The notes below the pieces were generated by a model. That model ran no database searches. It was not told where the DNA came from and worked only from the letters and a program-made list of their open reading frames with translations. Positions 1 to 9,281 of a stretch of DNA of 64,000 bases are shown one piece after another. This DNA is from Phycisphaerales bacterium. Its GTDB lineage: Bacteria > Planctomycetota > Phycisphaerae > Phycisphaerales > UBA1924. The DNA lies in NCBI GenBank assembly GCA_020845755.1, contig JADLFE010000007.1:1-64000 (forward strand). Reading direction: 5' to 3'. Both the position numbers and the translations under genes were made by a program. The stretch's first letter is position 1. Each line of letters opens with the position of its first letter.

Positions 1-103
1 TCTCGACGACGCCGACCTTGGTGGCCTTGTCGGCCTTCGCGGTCGTGCTCGCCGGCGCCTTTGCGGCCGGGGTCTTGCTCGTGCTGGTCGTCGCCTTCGC
101 CAT
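1..103 (-). CDS. rpsQ: 30S ribosomal protein S17, N-terminal part (cut by window edge)
   Basis: The first 34 codons of an S17-like protein, read from an ATG at 103 towards the left edge. S17 is a primary binder of the 16S rRNA 5' domain. About 28 residues rich in Ala, Lys and Thr (MAKATTSTSKTPAAK...) precede the recognisable S17 start TKVGVVE. The usual bacterial S17 begins almost directly at that motif, so this protein has an added basic tail. It follows rpmC in the order expected for the S10 operon. The rest of the gene lies outside the window, so the assignment rests on seven residues plus gene order. Confidence 0.75.
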   Translation of the reverse strand, partial: MAKATTSTSKTPAAKAPASTTAKADKATKVGVVE

Positions 104-170
104 CGTGTTCCACCTTGCATGTCGGGGAATTCAACCGCCCCGAACCCAGGTCCTGTTCATCCCGTTCCGG

Positions 171-374
171 TTACTTCTTCGCCGAAGCCAGGCTCCGCGA
201 ACGCCGCTCCGTCAGCAGACGTGCCACGTCCTTCTTGAGTTTCCCGAACTGGGACGTGTCCTTGATCTTCTCGGTCACCGTCTCGGAACGGAGTTCATAG
301 ATCTTGGCGCGCAAGCGCGCCAACTCGATCTTGATCTCTTCGTCCTGCAGCGCTCGAACTTCTTTGCCGTTCAT
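171..374 (-). CDS. rpmC: 50S ribosomal protein L29
   Basis: A 67-residue L29, the small two-helix protein beside the peptide exit tunnel that helps bind trigger factor and SRP. The sequence has the family pattern: MNGKEVRALQDEEI, then LRAKIYELRSE and a KDVARLLTERR ending. I chose the ATG at 374 because AAGGTGAG lies just upstream; an in-frame GTG at 383 would add three residues. It sits between rplP and rpsQ, as in the standard S10 operon. Confidence 0.95.
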   Translation of the reverse strand: MNGKEVRALQDEEIKIELARLRAKIYELRSETVTEKIKDTSQFGKLKKDVARLLTERRSRSLASAKK

Positions 375-445
375 AGAACTCACCTTGACTCACGCATGCT
401 GACTCACGCGCCCGAACTCCGGAACGCGACCGAACTCTACTTCAC

Positions 446-865
<420 letters not shown>

Positions 866-935
866 CGGTCAACTCCGGGAAAACAGGCCCATCCACTCGA
901 ACGAACCTGAACACAGATCCTGCCACACACCACGA

Positions 936-1637
936 TCACTTGCGTCCGCGGGCACGAGCGCGACCACCGGCCGCGTTCGACTCTTCCTCCGTCCGCTCGG
1001 TCGTGTACATGCCCTTGTAGATCCACACCTTGATCCCGATCACGCCGTACGTCGTCCGTGCCTCCGCAAACCCGTACTCGATCCGGGCCTGCAGCGTCGA
1101 CAGCGGGAGCGAGCCGAACTTGATGTCCATCCGGCGGCTCATCTCAGCGCCGCCCAGACGCCCAGACATCGTCACCTTCACGCCAAGCGCGCCCGCGGCC
1201 ATGATCGCCTCGGCACGCATCTTCGCCGCGCGACGGAACGCCACTCGCTTCACGAGCTGCTCCGACACCGCCTCCGCGGCCAACTGCGGATCAAGATCGG
1301 GGTTCTTCACTTCAATGATCGAGATCGCCACCTTGCGACCGGTCATGTACTGCAGTTCTTCGGTCATCCGGTCGACCTCGGCCCCCTTGGGACCGATCAC
1401 CAGACCCGGACGCGCGGTCTTGATCACAACCTTCAGTTCTTCGCGCGTACGCTCGATGTGGATATCCGACACCGCGGCCGACGGCGGCTTGCGGTTCAGA
1501 CGCTTGTCCAGGTAACGACGGATCTTCTCGTCCTCGACCAGCAACTCGCCGTACAGCGCCTTGGGGGCGTACCAGCGGCTGCGGTGGGCTTCGGTGATTC
1601 CAAGGCGGAATCCAAAGGGCTGGGTCTTCTGTCCCAT
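936..1637 (-). CDS. rpsC: 30S ribosomal protein S3
   Basis: A 233-residue S3, part of the mRNA entry pore with helicase activity. The start [14 protein letters not shown], the KH-type RNA-binding domain around GLVIGPKGAEVDRM, and the C-terminal RARIEYGFAEARTTYGVIG segment are all intact. Its ATG overlaps the rplV stop as TAATG, and GGGGGAG lies six bases before the start inside rplV, so translation is probably coupled. A short Ala/Arg-rich tail ends the protein. Confidence 0.97.
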   Translation of the reverse strand: MGQKTQPFGFRLGITEAHRSRWYAPKALYGELLVEDEKIRRYLDKRLNRKPPSAAVSDIHIERTREELKVVIKTARPGLVIGPKGAEVDRMTEELQYMTGRKVAISIIEVKNPDLDPQLAAEAVSEQLVKRVAFRRAAKMRAEAIMAAGALGVKVTMSGRLGGAEMSRRMDIKFGSLPLSTLQARIEYGFAEARTTYGVIGIKVWIYKGMYTTERTEEESNAAGGRARARGRK

Positions 1638-2206
1638 TAGCGGCTCCCCCTCTTGCGACCGGACGAACGCTCCTCGACGCCGATCGTGATATGGCTCGAA
1701 CGCTTCATGATCGGATGGGCCCGACCGCGGTCCTTGGGCTGGAAACGCTTCATCGTCGGGCCCTCGTCGACCGTCGACAGCGACACGACCAACTTGGTCA
1801 CGTCCGCCTCGAACTGCTCGGCATCCGCGATCGCCGCGGCCAACGCCTTGCGCACGTTGTCCGCCGCTCGCTTCGGGCTGAAGGTGAGCAGGTTGAGCGC
1901 CTGATCCACCGATTTGCCACGAACCAGATCAGCGATCAGTCGCGCCTTCCGAGGGCTCCCGCGGTGATAACGCACCTTGCTCTCGAAGCGGGCCACGTCC
2001 TTCACGGACGCCCCCACCGCCGAGGCCAGACGCGCGATGTCCGATGCCTTGCACACCGGCAGATAGCGACCGCCCAGCCAGTTGTCGATCGCACGCAACG
2101 CACGCTCGCCGGCCAGACCCGGACGCTCCACGGCCTGCGCCAACTGCTCGCGGGAGATCCCCGCCTTGGTCGCCAGCGCCTTGAGTTTCTCAGCTTGAAG
2201 TCTCAC
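1637..2206 (-). CDS. rplV: 50S ribosomal protein L22 with a long N-terminal extension
   Basis: L22 lines the peptide exit tunnel. The family core starts near residue 77 ([21 protein letters not shown]) and ends with the tunnel-loop segment [20 protein letters not shown]. That core is about 110 residues, a normal whole L22. Before it comes an extra stretch of roughly 75 residues (from [21 protein letters not shown]) that resembles a helix-turn-helix fold. The frame stays open to a GTG at 2206 close behind rpsS. No ATG lies within the extension. A GTG near residue 67 preceded by GGGGG is an alternative short start, so the extension is likely but not proved. Confidence 0.9.
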   Translation of the reverse strand: MRLQAEKLKALATKAGISREQLAQAVERPGLAGERALRAIDNWLGGRYLPVCKASDIARLASAVGASVKDVARFESKVRYHRGSPRKARLIADLVRGKSVDQALNLLTFSPKRAADNVRKALAAAIADAEQFEADVTKLVVSLSTVDEGPTMKRFQPKDRGRAHPIMKRSSHITIGVEERSSGRKRGSR

Positions 2207-2295
2207 GGCCTATTCCCCAATCTGCGAACACACCTGCGATTCACGCTTCGTTCACCGGGCCGGCGTGCGCCCGGACTCTTTACGCTCATCCCACA

Positions 2296-2610
2296 TCAAC
2301 CCTTGGCCGGTGCGGCGGCACCCGCCTTCTCGCCCGCCTCGATGCCTTCCTTCTTGTTCGTATGCCCGCGGAAGGTGCGCGTGTGGCTGAATTCGCCCAA
2401 CTTGTGCCCCACCATGTCCTCGGTCACAAACACGTCGTTGAACTGCTTGCCGTTGTGCACCTTGAACGTGTGACCAACGAACTCGGGAACGATCGTGCAC
2501 CGACGAGACCAGGTCTTCACCGGCTCACGACGGCGAGTCTGGTTCATCTCCTCCACCTTGCGGTAGAGCTTCTCATCGACGAACGGACCTTTCTTTAGGC
2601 TGCGACCCAT
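2296..2610 (-). CDS. rpsS: 30S ribosomal protein S19
   Basis: A 104-residue S19, a head-domain protein that contacts S13 and the A-site region. It carries the diagnostic start [15 protein letters not shown], then [20 protein letters not shown] and [16 protein letters not shown]. The C-terminus has about ten extra Ala/Gly/Lys residues. GAGG lies eight bases before the ATG. It lies between rplB and rplV, as expected. Confidence 0.97.
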   Translation of the reverse strand: MGRSLKKGPFVDEKLYRKVEEMNQTRRREPVKTWSRRCTIVPEFVGHTFKVHNGKQFNDVFVTEDMVGHKLGEFSHTRTFRGHTNKKEGIEAGEKAGAAAPAKG

Positions 2611-2701
2611 CGTTCCATCCTCACTCGGCGGGCTTCGTCACTCCGCCGTCTGTCTTGCCTTCTGATGTTCCTGGTGCCTCGTGCCGAGTCCCTGGTGCCT
2701 T

Positions 2702-3559
2702 CTACTTCAGCACGCCGTAACGCTTGTTGGCGCGGCGGCGGATGATGAGTTTGCTCGAATGCTTCTTGCGGTTGCGCGTCGTGCCGCCCTTGGCCAGAAC
2801 GCCCGTCGGACCGCAGGGAGGACGATTGCCCTTCGAACGTCCCGAACCGCCGCCCAGCGGGTGGGCGTGGTGGCTCTTGGCTACGCCACGGGTGATCGGA
2901 CGACGACCCTTGAGGCGCGTCAGACCGGCCTTGCCCAGGCGACGCAGGCGATGGTCGGGGTTGCCGACCTGTCCGATCGTGGCGCGGCACTGGATCGGAC
3001 CGCGACGCACTTCGCCCGACGGGAGCGTCAGCGTGGCGTAATCGCCTTCCTTGTTGGTGAGTTTGGCGTAGTTGCCGGCCGAGCGGCACATCTGGGCACC
3101 GCGTCCCGGGATCAACTCGATGCAGTGAACATCGAGACCGGTCGGGATGAAGCGGAGCTGCATGTTGTTGCCGACCGTGGGCTCGCCCGCGGTGTCGTTG
3201 TGCGTGACGATCGTCTGTCCGACGACCAGGCCGCCCGGCGAGGGGATGTAGCGTTTCTCGCCGTTGGGGTACTGGATCAGGGCGATGTGGGCCGAGCGAT
3301 TCGGATCGTACTCGATGCCGATGACCTTGCCCTCGACGTTGTTGAGATCGCGACGCTTGAAGTCGACGAGGCGGTACATCTGCTTGACGCCGCCGCCGCG
3401 ACCGCGCGACGTGATCTTGCCCGAGTGGTTACGCCCGCCCTTCTTGGGCTTGGGGACCATGAGCGCGTGCTCGGGGCTCTTCTTGGTGACCTCGGCGTGC
3501 ATGTTCACCGAGGCGAATCGGCGGCCCGCGCTGGTCTTCTTGTATGTGCGAATCGGCAT
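2702..3559 (-). CDS. rplB: 50S ribosomal protein L2
   Basis: A 285-residue L2, which binds 23S rRNA and is needed for subunit joining and peptidyl transfer. Conserved blocks are visible: MPIRTYKKTSAGRRFAS, the GRNHSGKITSRGRGGG region, and the C-terminal HPLGGGSGRSKGNRP loop. The open frame extends 13 codons further, but I chose the ATG at 3559 because GAGG sits six bases upstream and MPIRTYKPTS-type starts are usual. Confidence 0.97.
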   Translation of the reverse strand: MPIRTYKKTSAGRRFASVNMHAEVTKKSPEHALMVPKPKKGGRNHSGKITSRGRGGGVKQMYRLVDFKRRDLNNVEGKVIGIEYDPNRSAHIALIQYPNGEKRYIPSPGGLVVGQTIVTHNDTAGEPTVGNNMQLRFIPTGLDVHCIELIPGRGAQMCRSAGNYAKLTNKEGDYATLTLPSGEVRRGPIQCRATIGQVGNPDHRLRRLGKAGLTRLKGRRPITRGVAKSHHAHPLGGGSGRSKGNRPPCGPTGVLAKGGTTRNRKKHSSKLIIRRRANKRYGVLK

Positions 3560-3609
3560 GGCTGGCCTCAAATCCTTCGGGAGCCGGGCTCCCGTCAATC
3601 ACTGACAAC

Positions 3610-3888
3610 TCAGAACAGTTCGATCTGATCCTCGGGGTGCAGGCGGACGACGGCCTTCTTGGTGGTCGGCTCGACGACCAGGCCGTACTTCAACCGACGC
3701 TCCTTGCCCTTGCGGACCTGGGTGTTCACGCCGACGACGCGCACCTTGTAAAGTTGCTCGATGGCGGCCTTGATGTCGTCCTTGGTGGCGGTGCGGTCGA
3801 CGAGGAAGGTGTAACGCTTCTCCTCGTTCATCCCGTAGGTCGCCTTCTCGGAGATCAGCGGCTTCTTGATGACGTAGATGGCTTCCAT
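3610..3888 (-). CDS. rplW: 50S ribosomal protein L23
   Basis: A 92-residue L23, which sits at the tunnel exit and docks trigger factor and SRP. The family pattern IKKPLISEKAT, TFLVDRTATKDDIKAAIEQLYKV and VRKGKERRLK is clear. Its ATG overlaps the rplD stop codon as TAATG, so it is probably translated by ribosomes coming from rplD. Length is normal. Confidence 0.96.
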   Translation of the reverse strand: MEAIYVIKKPLISEKATYGMNEEKRYTFLVDRTATKDDIKAAIEQLYKVRVVGVNTQVRKGKERRLKYGLVVEPTTKKAVVRLHPEDQIELF

Positions 3889-4580
3889 TACTTGGCCTCC
3901 TCAGCCTTGCGGCCCAGGGGGTTGATCTTGGCTTCCTTGCCCGTCTGCGAGGACGGACCCTTGAGCCACGCCTCCAGGTCGCTCTTGGCGATCACAAGGT
4001 AGCGGTGGTTCAGCATGTCGAAGACGTTGAGTTGGTCGGCGCGGCAGGTCGAGATGCTCTCGAGGTTCCGGGCCGAGGCGCGGGTGTTCTCGCCGGCGGT
4101 CGCCGCGGTCACCGCGACCAGGGCGGTGTTGTCGATCTTGACGGCGCCAAGGAACGCCTGAAAGTCCTTGGTCTTGGGGGCCGCGAACTCGATCTTGTCG
4201 ATCACGCGGACCTCGTTGTCGACGAGTTTGGCGAGGAAGGCGTTGCGATTGGCCTTGCGGCGCATCTTCTTGGGCATGGTGAGGCGGAAGTCCTCACGCG
4301 TGCGCTTCTTCGAGTGGCCGTGACCGCCGCCCTTCATCAGGTTGACCTTGCGGTCGCCGTGACGAGCGTTGCCGGTGCCCTTCTGCTTGTAGAGCTTCCG
4401 GGTCGCGCCTTCGACCTCGTGGCGGTTCTTGGTTTTGGAGGAGCCCTGGCGCAGGTTCGCGTGATACATCACGTATGCCTGCTTGATCAGAGCGGGATTG
4501 ACTGAGCCGCCCAGCGACTGCTCGTCGATCTTCATCGAGCCAACCTGTTGGCCCTGCATGTTGTAGACGGGGACATCCAT
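3888..4580 (-). CDS. rplD: 50S ribosomal protein L4
   Basis: A 230-residue L4. It has the loop that reaches into the exit tunnel (GATRKLYKQKGTGNARHGDRK) and the globular core. In gamma-proteobacteria L4 also represses its own operon by binding the leader RNA; nothing here shows that directly. GAGG lies eight bases before the ATG at 4580. The gene is separated from rplC by an unusual 312-bp spacer with hairpins. The C-terminus has a short extra basic tail. Confidence 0.95.
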   Translation of the reverse strand: MDVPVYNMQGQQVGSMKIDEQSLGGSVNPALIKQAYVMYHANLRQGSSKTKNRHEVEGATRKLYKQKGTGNARHGDRKVNLMKGGGHGHSKKRTREDFRLTMPKKMRRKANRNAFLAKLVDNEVRVIDKIEFAAPKTKDFQAFLGAVKIDNTALVAVTAATAGENTRASARNLESISTCRADQLNVFDMLNHRYLVIAKSDLEAWLKGPSSQTGKEAKINPLGRKAEEAK

Positions 4581-4892
4581 CTGTCTTACCTCGTCCGACG
4601 CCTGGGCCCGTTACCGGGCCGCCTTCATGCCCGGACGAATCCGGGCTCTTGAAAGGCCTCGCCTCCTCCGGCCGCCCCATTCACACATCGGGGGACACGG
4701 ATTCGACTCGGCTGTCCTTGCGGGAGTGGTTTGAGCCACTGCCCGCACCGTTTGTTTGTGCCCGACGGTTTCCTGCCCCCTTGGGCCCTCGGACCTGCCG
4801 GGCTCGTCGGTCAGGCCGCTTTCGCGCCCGGCCGACGAACCTCACTCAATCACCGAACCCCAACGCGGGGCCGCATTATTGCCTGCTCAAAC
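4581..4892 (-). other. 312-bp rplC-rplD spacer with tandem GC-rich hairpins
   Basis: No convincing gene is seen here; short open frames read as shadows. On the transcribed strand there are two tight hairpins near rplD. The first has arms 4629-4634 and 4641-4646 with a 6-nt loop. The second has arms 4605-4610 and 4615-4620 closed by GTAA, a GNRA tetraloop, and ends 25 bases before the rplD start codon. A third pairing is possible between 4805-4810 and 4832-4837. None is followed by a T-run, so a simple intrinsic terminator is unlikely. A protein-binding leader, an internal promoter or an RNA-processing site are options. Folding was by eye. Confidence 0.5.
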
Positions 4893-5579
4893 TCATCCCG
4901 CCTTGGCCGCGACCTTTTTGGCCTTGGAACGGTACAGACGGATCGCCGGGCGGATCTCGACCGTCGCGCGGTTCGGGCCCGGGATCGGGCCCTTCACGAG
5001 CAACAGACCCTGGGCGGCATCAACACTGACGACATCGAGGCTGCGGGCGGTGACTCGATCAGCGCCCATGTGCCCCGGCATTTTCTTGCCCTTGGCCAAG
5101 CCGCCACCGAAGCCGCGGTTCGAGCACAGGCCGCCGATCGAGCCCGGCGCGCGGTGCTTACGCTCCGTGCCGTGCGAGGCGAACATGCCCTTGAAGTGCC
5201 AACGCTTCATGACGCCGGCGAAACCCTTGCCCTTGCTGGTTCCGATGACGTCGACGTACAACTGATCCTTGAGTTGCTCGACCGTCAGGGTCTGACCCAG
5301 CGTGTAATTCGCCAGTTCTTCGGCCTTGACGGGGAACTCGCGGTGGGTCCGCTTGGGATCGGTGCCGGCCTTGAAATCGTGGCCGATCATCGGCATCGTC
5401 GAGTTGCGAGCCTTGATGTCCTCGAAACCGATCTGGATGGCCGCGTAGCCGTCCTTTTCCGGGGTCTTGATCTGCGTCACGACGCAGGGGCCGACCTGGA
5501 TCACGGTCACGGGCACGCTGACGCTGTCCTTGAAGACACGCGTCATGCCGACTTTCTTTCCGAGCAACGAGAAACCCAT
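4893..5579 (-). CDS. rplC: 50S ribosomal protein L3
   Basis: A 228-residue L3, an early assembly protein close to the peptidyl transferase centre. The start [15 protein letters not shown] and the loop motif [16 protein letters not shown], followed by HRAPGSIG and [12 protein letters not shown], identify it. The GAGG before the ATG at 5579 is only one base away, an unusually short spacing. No better in-frame start exists nearby. It follows rpsJ by about 50 bp. Confidence 0.96.
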   Translation of the reverse strand: MGFSLLGKKVGMTRVFKDSVSVPVTVIQVGPCVVTQIKTPEKDGYAAIQIGFEDIKARNSTMPMIGHDFKAGTDPKRTHREFPVKAEELANYTLGQTLTVEQLKDQLYVDVIGTSKGKGFAGVMKRWHFKGMFASHGTERKHRAPGSIGGLCSNRGFGGGLAKGKKMPGHMGADRVTARSLDVVSVDAAQGLLLVKGPIPGPNRATVEIRPAIRLYRSKAKKVAAKAG

Positions 5580-5631
5580 ACCTCACCTCAAACACACACG
5601 GGCCGGCCCTAAGGACCGACCCGCGTCGATT

Positions 5632-5940
5632 TCAAGCCTTGATCTTGACGAACACGCCGGCGGGAACCACGAGTCGATTGAGCGCTTCAACGGTGCGCGC
5701 GTTGGGCTCGATGATGTCGATGATCCGCTTGTGGGTGCGGATCTCGAACTGCTCCCGGCTCTTCTTATCAATGAACGGCGAGCGGAGAACCGTGTATCGC
5801 TCGACTCGCGTGGGGAGCGGGATCGGGCCCGCGACTTTGGCGTTGGTGCGCTTGGCGTGGTCCACGATTTCCTTGGCCGACGCATCGAGCGCCAGGTGGT
5901 CGTAGGCCTCCATCCGAATTCGAATCTTGCCGCCCGTCAT
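5632..5940 (-). CDS. rpsJ: 30S ribosomal protein S10
   Basis: A 102-residue S10, a head-domain protein that also serves as the NusE transcription antitermination factor. The start [16 protein letters not shown], the centre [18 protein letters not shown] and the ending [12 protein letters not shown] are all typical. I chose the ATG at 5940. An in-frame TTG at 5967 would add nine residues not found in the family. It is the first gene of the S10 operon; no rpsL, rpsG, fusA or tuf precedes it. Confidence 0.96.
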   Translation of the reverse strand: MTGGKIRIRMEAYDHLALDASAKEIVDHAKRTNAKVAGPIPLPTRVERYTVLRSPFIDKKSREQFEIRTHKRIIDIIEPNARTVEALNRLVVPAGVFVKIKA

Positions 5941-6278
5941 TGACTGACCGCCTTCTCGGAGTTCCAATCGTCCAAGCCTGTGGTGTCGGCGTACGCCGCC
6001 GACTCCTGCACAAACGCCGTGATCTACCGCGACGGCACCTCCACCATCTCACCCGGAGCGAGCGAGACGCGAACGCCGCCGCAGAGGATCAACAAACGTA
6101 CGTGCCCACCCGGCACGACCAGAGCCCGTAAGAGTACCCACGACACTCGTCATGTCAAATTGGTGTGAAACCGAACCTTCACGACGCTCAACCGATCCAA
6201 CCCTTTGCCGCCCGTCGCGCCGATATAACTCTGTCCAGACTTTCCCAGGGGGATGGCCCCGCCGCCTTTGAGGTACTC
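5941..6278. other. divergent intergenic region between rpsJ and an exported-protein gene
   Basis: A 338-bp region between two genes that point away from each other, so it should hold promoters for both. The only candidate I could define is the minus-strand one listed separately at 6131-6158. Open frames crossing the region have no family character. Immediately before the right-hand gene, GAGG at 6270-6273 marks the ribosome binding site for the ATG at 6279. Confidence 0.5.
6131..6158 (-). promoter_or_regulatory. candidate sigma-70 type promoter for the S10 operon
   Basis: On the minus strand a perfect TTGACA (-35) at 6158-6153 is followed after 16 bases by TACTCT (-10, 3 of 6 consensus positions) at 6136-6131. 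It lies about 190 bp before the rpsJ start codon, which would leave a long leader. In such GC-rich sequence a perfect -35 box is uncommon, but the -10 match is weak. Assigned by eye only. Confidence 0.35.
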
Positions 6279-7844
6279 ATGCTGAAATCCCTTCTTGCCT
6301 CGATCCTCCTAATAGGCCTGACCATCGGAATGACGCCGGTTTCGGTCGCGCAGGAACAGCCGACTCCTGACAAGCCCCGTATCTCCAAGCCGGCCGAGCC
6401 CGCGTCCAAGCCCAAGACATCTCCCAATTCCGCATCCAAGCCCGGCGTTCAGCCGTCTTCAAAAGGCACCAAGTCCAGCACCCCTCCCGCCGGCGCGGTG
6501 GAACTGTCGGACGAGCCGCAGGTACTCGAGTCGGTCGGCCTGAAATTTTTTCCACCGGCGGGCGCGAAGGTGATCCAGGACACCGCGGGCAGGGAGGCAC
6601 GACTGACGATCGTGCCCGTGGACGAATCATGGCAGATCAACGTCACCTCGCCGCGCACGAGCAACCCGGATCTGACGGTCACGACCGCGTGCGACGAACT
6701 GATCGCCAAGTTGATGGAGCGGGTAGGCCAGGTCGACAAGGACACACAGGAGATCAAGACGCTGGGCAAGGTGCTTTCGCGCAGCGACAAATTGGTCCTG
6801 GACACCGATCGCCCGGAACTGCTGGGTGAACAGTTCGTCGTCAGCCTCCCACGCGGCAAGGGTGATTCGGAGACGATCCGGGGCTACACGCTCGTGAAGA
6901 TCGCGGCGGATCGATTCGTGAACTTCGAACTCATCACGACCGCGGACAAGTACCAGGCCGCCGGGCCGGTGTATCAGATCGTCGTCCGCACCGCGAAGTT
7001 CGAGGACGCGGAGCGCACCGTGGCGGCGCGAGCGGCGGCGATCGCGGCGGGACGGAGCGTCTTCGGCGGGCTCAGCGACGAGGCGCTTCGCGAGATCATG
7101 AAGCAGCGGAATGGGAGGTTCGAGCGTCTGTACCGCCCGGCGGTCGGCGGGGCCCGCATGGACGAGTCCGAGGTTGCCTACCGACGCACCACCACATGGT
7201 TCGGGAAGCGCGGCGAACTCGATCCCTCGCGTCCGGCCAAGGATTTCACGGCGGCAGAAAAGGAAGAGGGATACCTGCTCCGCACCGACGCACGCTACGT
7301 GAACGGGGCGCAGGTCGTCGATGTCAGCGGGACGTTCTTCATCCGCCCCGATCGCTCGATGGAGGCATGGGTGGTGCGTCAGGCGATCCGCGAGGCCGGG
7401 AAGAAGGACACCGTGGGAATCTCCACGGAGAAGGGCGCTCGCGAGGGCAACATCATCAGCGTCGTCACCGAGGTGACGGGGCAGGCGGATGAATCCGTCA
7501 AGACCCAGGTGAGCGGCGACGGGTACCTCTCACGGTTCGAGTCGCTGCTGCTCCCGCAGATCCTGATCCGCTCGAAAGTGCCGACGGAGTTCGGCTTTTA
7601 CGTCTACCAGAGCGAGGCGGGCAAGGTCCAACTTCGCCGCGAACTGCTGGAGCAGCCGCCCGAGCGCCCGGGCCTTTGGAAACTGACGACACGATTGTCG
7701 GAAGACCGCAAGCCGATGGTGTCGCTCTTCAACGATCAGGGCGATCTGATCCGCACGGAACTCTCAGACGGGAGCATCTGGGAGCCGATCGACGCCAAGG
7801 CGCTGGTGCGGCTGTGGCGTGACAAGAACCTGCCGCTGGATTGA
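6279..7844 (+). CDS. exported protein of unknown function, Pro/Lys/Ser-rich N-terminal linker
   Basis: A 521-residue protein I do not recognise. It starts with a signal peptide (MLKSLLASILLIG, cleavage likely after VAQ near residue 25). A linker of about 45 residues rich in Pro, Lys and Ser follows. The rest appears soluble, with no further membrane segments. The frame is open 38 codons further upstream, but GAGG five bases before the ATG at 6279 and the signal peptide decide the start. It probably acts in the periplasm or at the cell surface. It stands alone, divergent from rpsJ and 194 bp before ruvB, so context gives no function. Confidence 0.8.
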   Translation: MLKSLLASILLIGLTIGMTPVSVAQEQPTPDKPRISKPAEPASKPKTSPNSASKPGVQPSSKGTKSSTPPAGAVELSDEPQVLESVGLKFFPPAGAKVIQDTAGREARLTIVPVDESWQINVTSPRTSNPDLTVTTACDELIAKLMERVGQVDKDTQEIKTLGKVLSRSDKLVLDTDRPELLGEQFVVSLPRGKGDSETIRGYTLVKIAADRFVNFELITTADKYQAAGPVYQIVVRTAKFEDAERTVAARAAAIAAGRSVFGGLSDEALREIMKQRNGRFERLYRPAVGGARMDESEVAYRRTTTWFGKRGELDPSRPAKDFTAAEKEEGYLLRTDARYVNGAQVVDVSGTFFIRPDRSMEAWVVRQAIREAGKKDTVGISTEKGAREGNIISVVTEVTGQADESVKTQVSGDGYLSRFESLLLPQILIRSKVPTEFGFYVYQSEAGKVQLRRELLEQPPERPGLWKLTTRLSEDRKPMVSLFNDQGDLIRTELSDGSIWEPIDAKALVRLWRDKNLPLD

Positions 7845-8038
7845 GGAAGGCCGCGGCAATGGGCAGCGGGCCGTGGGTGCAGGCTACCGCCGCGTCGGTT
7901 CGCCCGATACATTTCCCATCATCTATGGCCCATCCCCCCGGGTTGGGCCGGCCGATCCCTCACGAGCGTGCCGCGCTGTTGATCGCTCTTTCTGATTCCG
8001 CCCTTCGCGCCGCGGCGTTCACCCGCTAAACTCCGAAC

Positions 8039-9082
8039 ATGGCGACGGACCGCCTCATCTCCCCCACCACGCGCGTGCCCGAGGAGGAGCAGGCCAATTG
8101 GGCCCTGCGCCCCACCAACATCGACGAATACGTCGGGCAGCGCGATCTCATCGAGAAACTCGTCATCGCCATCCGCGCCAGCAAGGCACGACAGGAACCG
8201 ATGGAGCACGTGCTACTCCACGGACCACCGGGCCTGGGCAAGACCACGCTCGCGCACGTCATCGCCAAGGAGATGGGCTCGCAACTGATCATGACATCCG
8301 GGCCCGCGCTGTCGAAGGGCACCGATCTCGTGGCCGCGCTCACCCGCCTGCAGGCCCGCGACGTGCTCTTCATCGACGAGATTCACCGCCTGCCCATCGC
8401 GGTCGAGGAGTTCGTCTATCCAGCGATGGAGGACTATCGCATCGATGTGACGGTCGACAGCGGCCTGTCGGCCCGCACGGTACAGATCCGCTGCAAGCCT
8501 TTCACGCTCATCGGCGCGACGACCCGCGCGGGTCTCTTGTCCTCGCCGCTGCGCTCTCGCTTCGGCATCACCCATCATCTGCATTACTACGACGTGGCGG
8601 AACTGCTCACGATCCTCCGGCGCAGTTCCGAACTCCTGGGCTTGAAGGGCGTGGAGCCCGACGCGCTGCGGTCGATCGCGGATCGCTCGCGGGGAACGCC
8701 GCGGATCGCGAATCGGCTCTTGCGGCGTGTCCGCGACTTTGCGCAGGTGAAGGCCGACGGGCATGTCAGCGCGAAGGTGGTAGATAGCGCGCTGAAACTC
8801 GAGGGTGTCGATGCGCTGGGTCTCGACGAACTCGATCGCTCGTACCTCAAGACGATCGGGACGACCTATCGCGGCGGGCCGGTGGGGCTCGAGACCGTGG
8901 CGGCGACGATGAACGAGGACGCGGGAACGATCGAGGACGTCGTCGAGCCGTATCTCTTGCAGATCGGCTTCCTCGCTCGCACGCGCCGTGGGCGGGCGCT
9001 CACCAAGGGCGGGTGCGAGCATGTCGGCGTGCCGTTCCGCGGCGAACCGGCGGTGACGGAGTTGTTCGGCGGCGAGATCTGA
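8039..9082 (+). CDS. ruvB: Holliday junction branch migration helicase RuvB
   Basis: A 347-residue RuvB, the AAA+ motor that drives Holliday junction migration with RuvA before RuvC cuts. Walker A GPPGLGKT is at residues 62-69, Walker B DEIH at 113-116, then the sensor segment TTRAGLLSSPLRSRFG with the arginine finger. The C-terminal winged helix includes GGPVGLETVAATMNED and ends near FLARTRRGR. Length is normal. No Shine-Dalgarno sequence is obvious before the ATG. RuvA is not in the window; ruvC lies 15 kb away, so the usual ruvCAB grouping is broken. Confidence 0.97.
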   Translation: MATDRLISPTTRVPEEEQANWALRPTNIDEYVGQRDLIEKLVIAIRASKARQEPMEHVLLHGPPGLGKTTLAHVIAKEMGSQLIMTSGPALSKGTDLVAALTRLQARDVLFIDEIHRLPIAVEEFVYPAMEDYRIDVTVDSGLSARTVQIRCKPFTLIGATTRAGLLSSPLRSRFGITHHLHYYDVAELLTILRRSSELLGLKGVEPDALRSIADRSRGTPRIANRLLRRVRDFAQVKADGHVSAKVVDSALKLEGVDALGLDELDRSYLKTIGTTYRGGPVGLETVAATMNEDAGTIEDVVEPYLLQIGFLARTRRGRALTKGGCEHVGVPFRGEPAVTELFGGEI

Positions 9083-9281
9083 ACGAAGCCGAGCGCTGTC
9101 TGAAGGCAGCGGATGCGCCGTGCGGAGGGTGATATCGCGCCTCTGCTCGCAAGGCCGATCGAGCGCCACCCGCGGCACACGCACCGCACCTCTCGAGCAA
9201 TCGAACAGTCACACCCCGCACGGTCGGGCTCCCGATCTGGCGTGCGTGACCACTCATCCACGTCGTCACTTGTTCACCGAT

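Noticed and set aside
9083..9281. Possible gene or terminator between ruvB and the glycosyltransferase
   Set aside because: Only a weak stem without a T-run and no protein-like frame; nothing could be supported.
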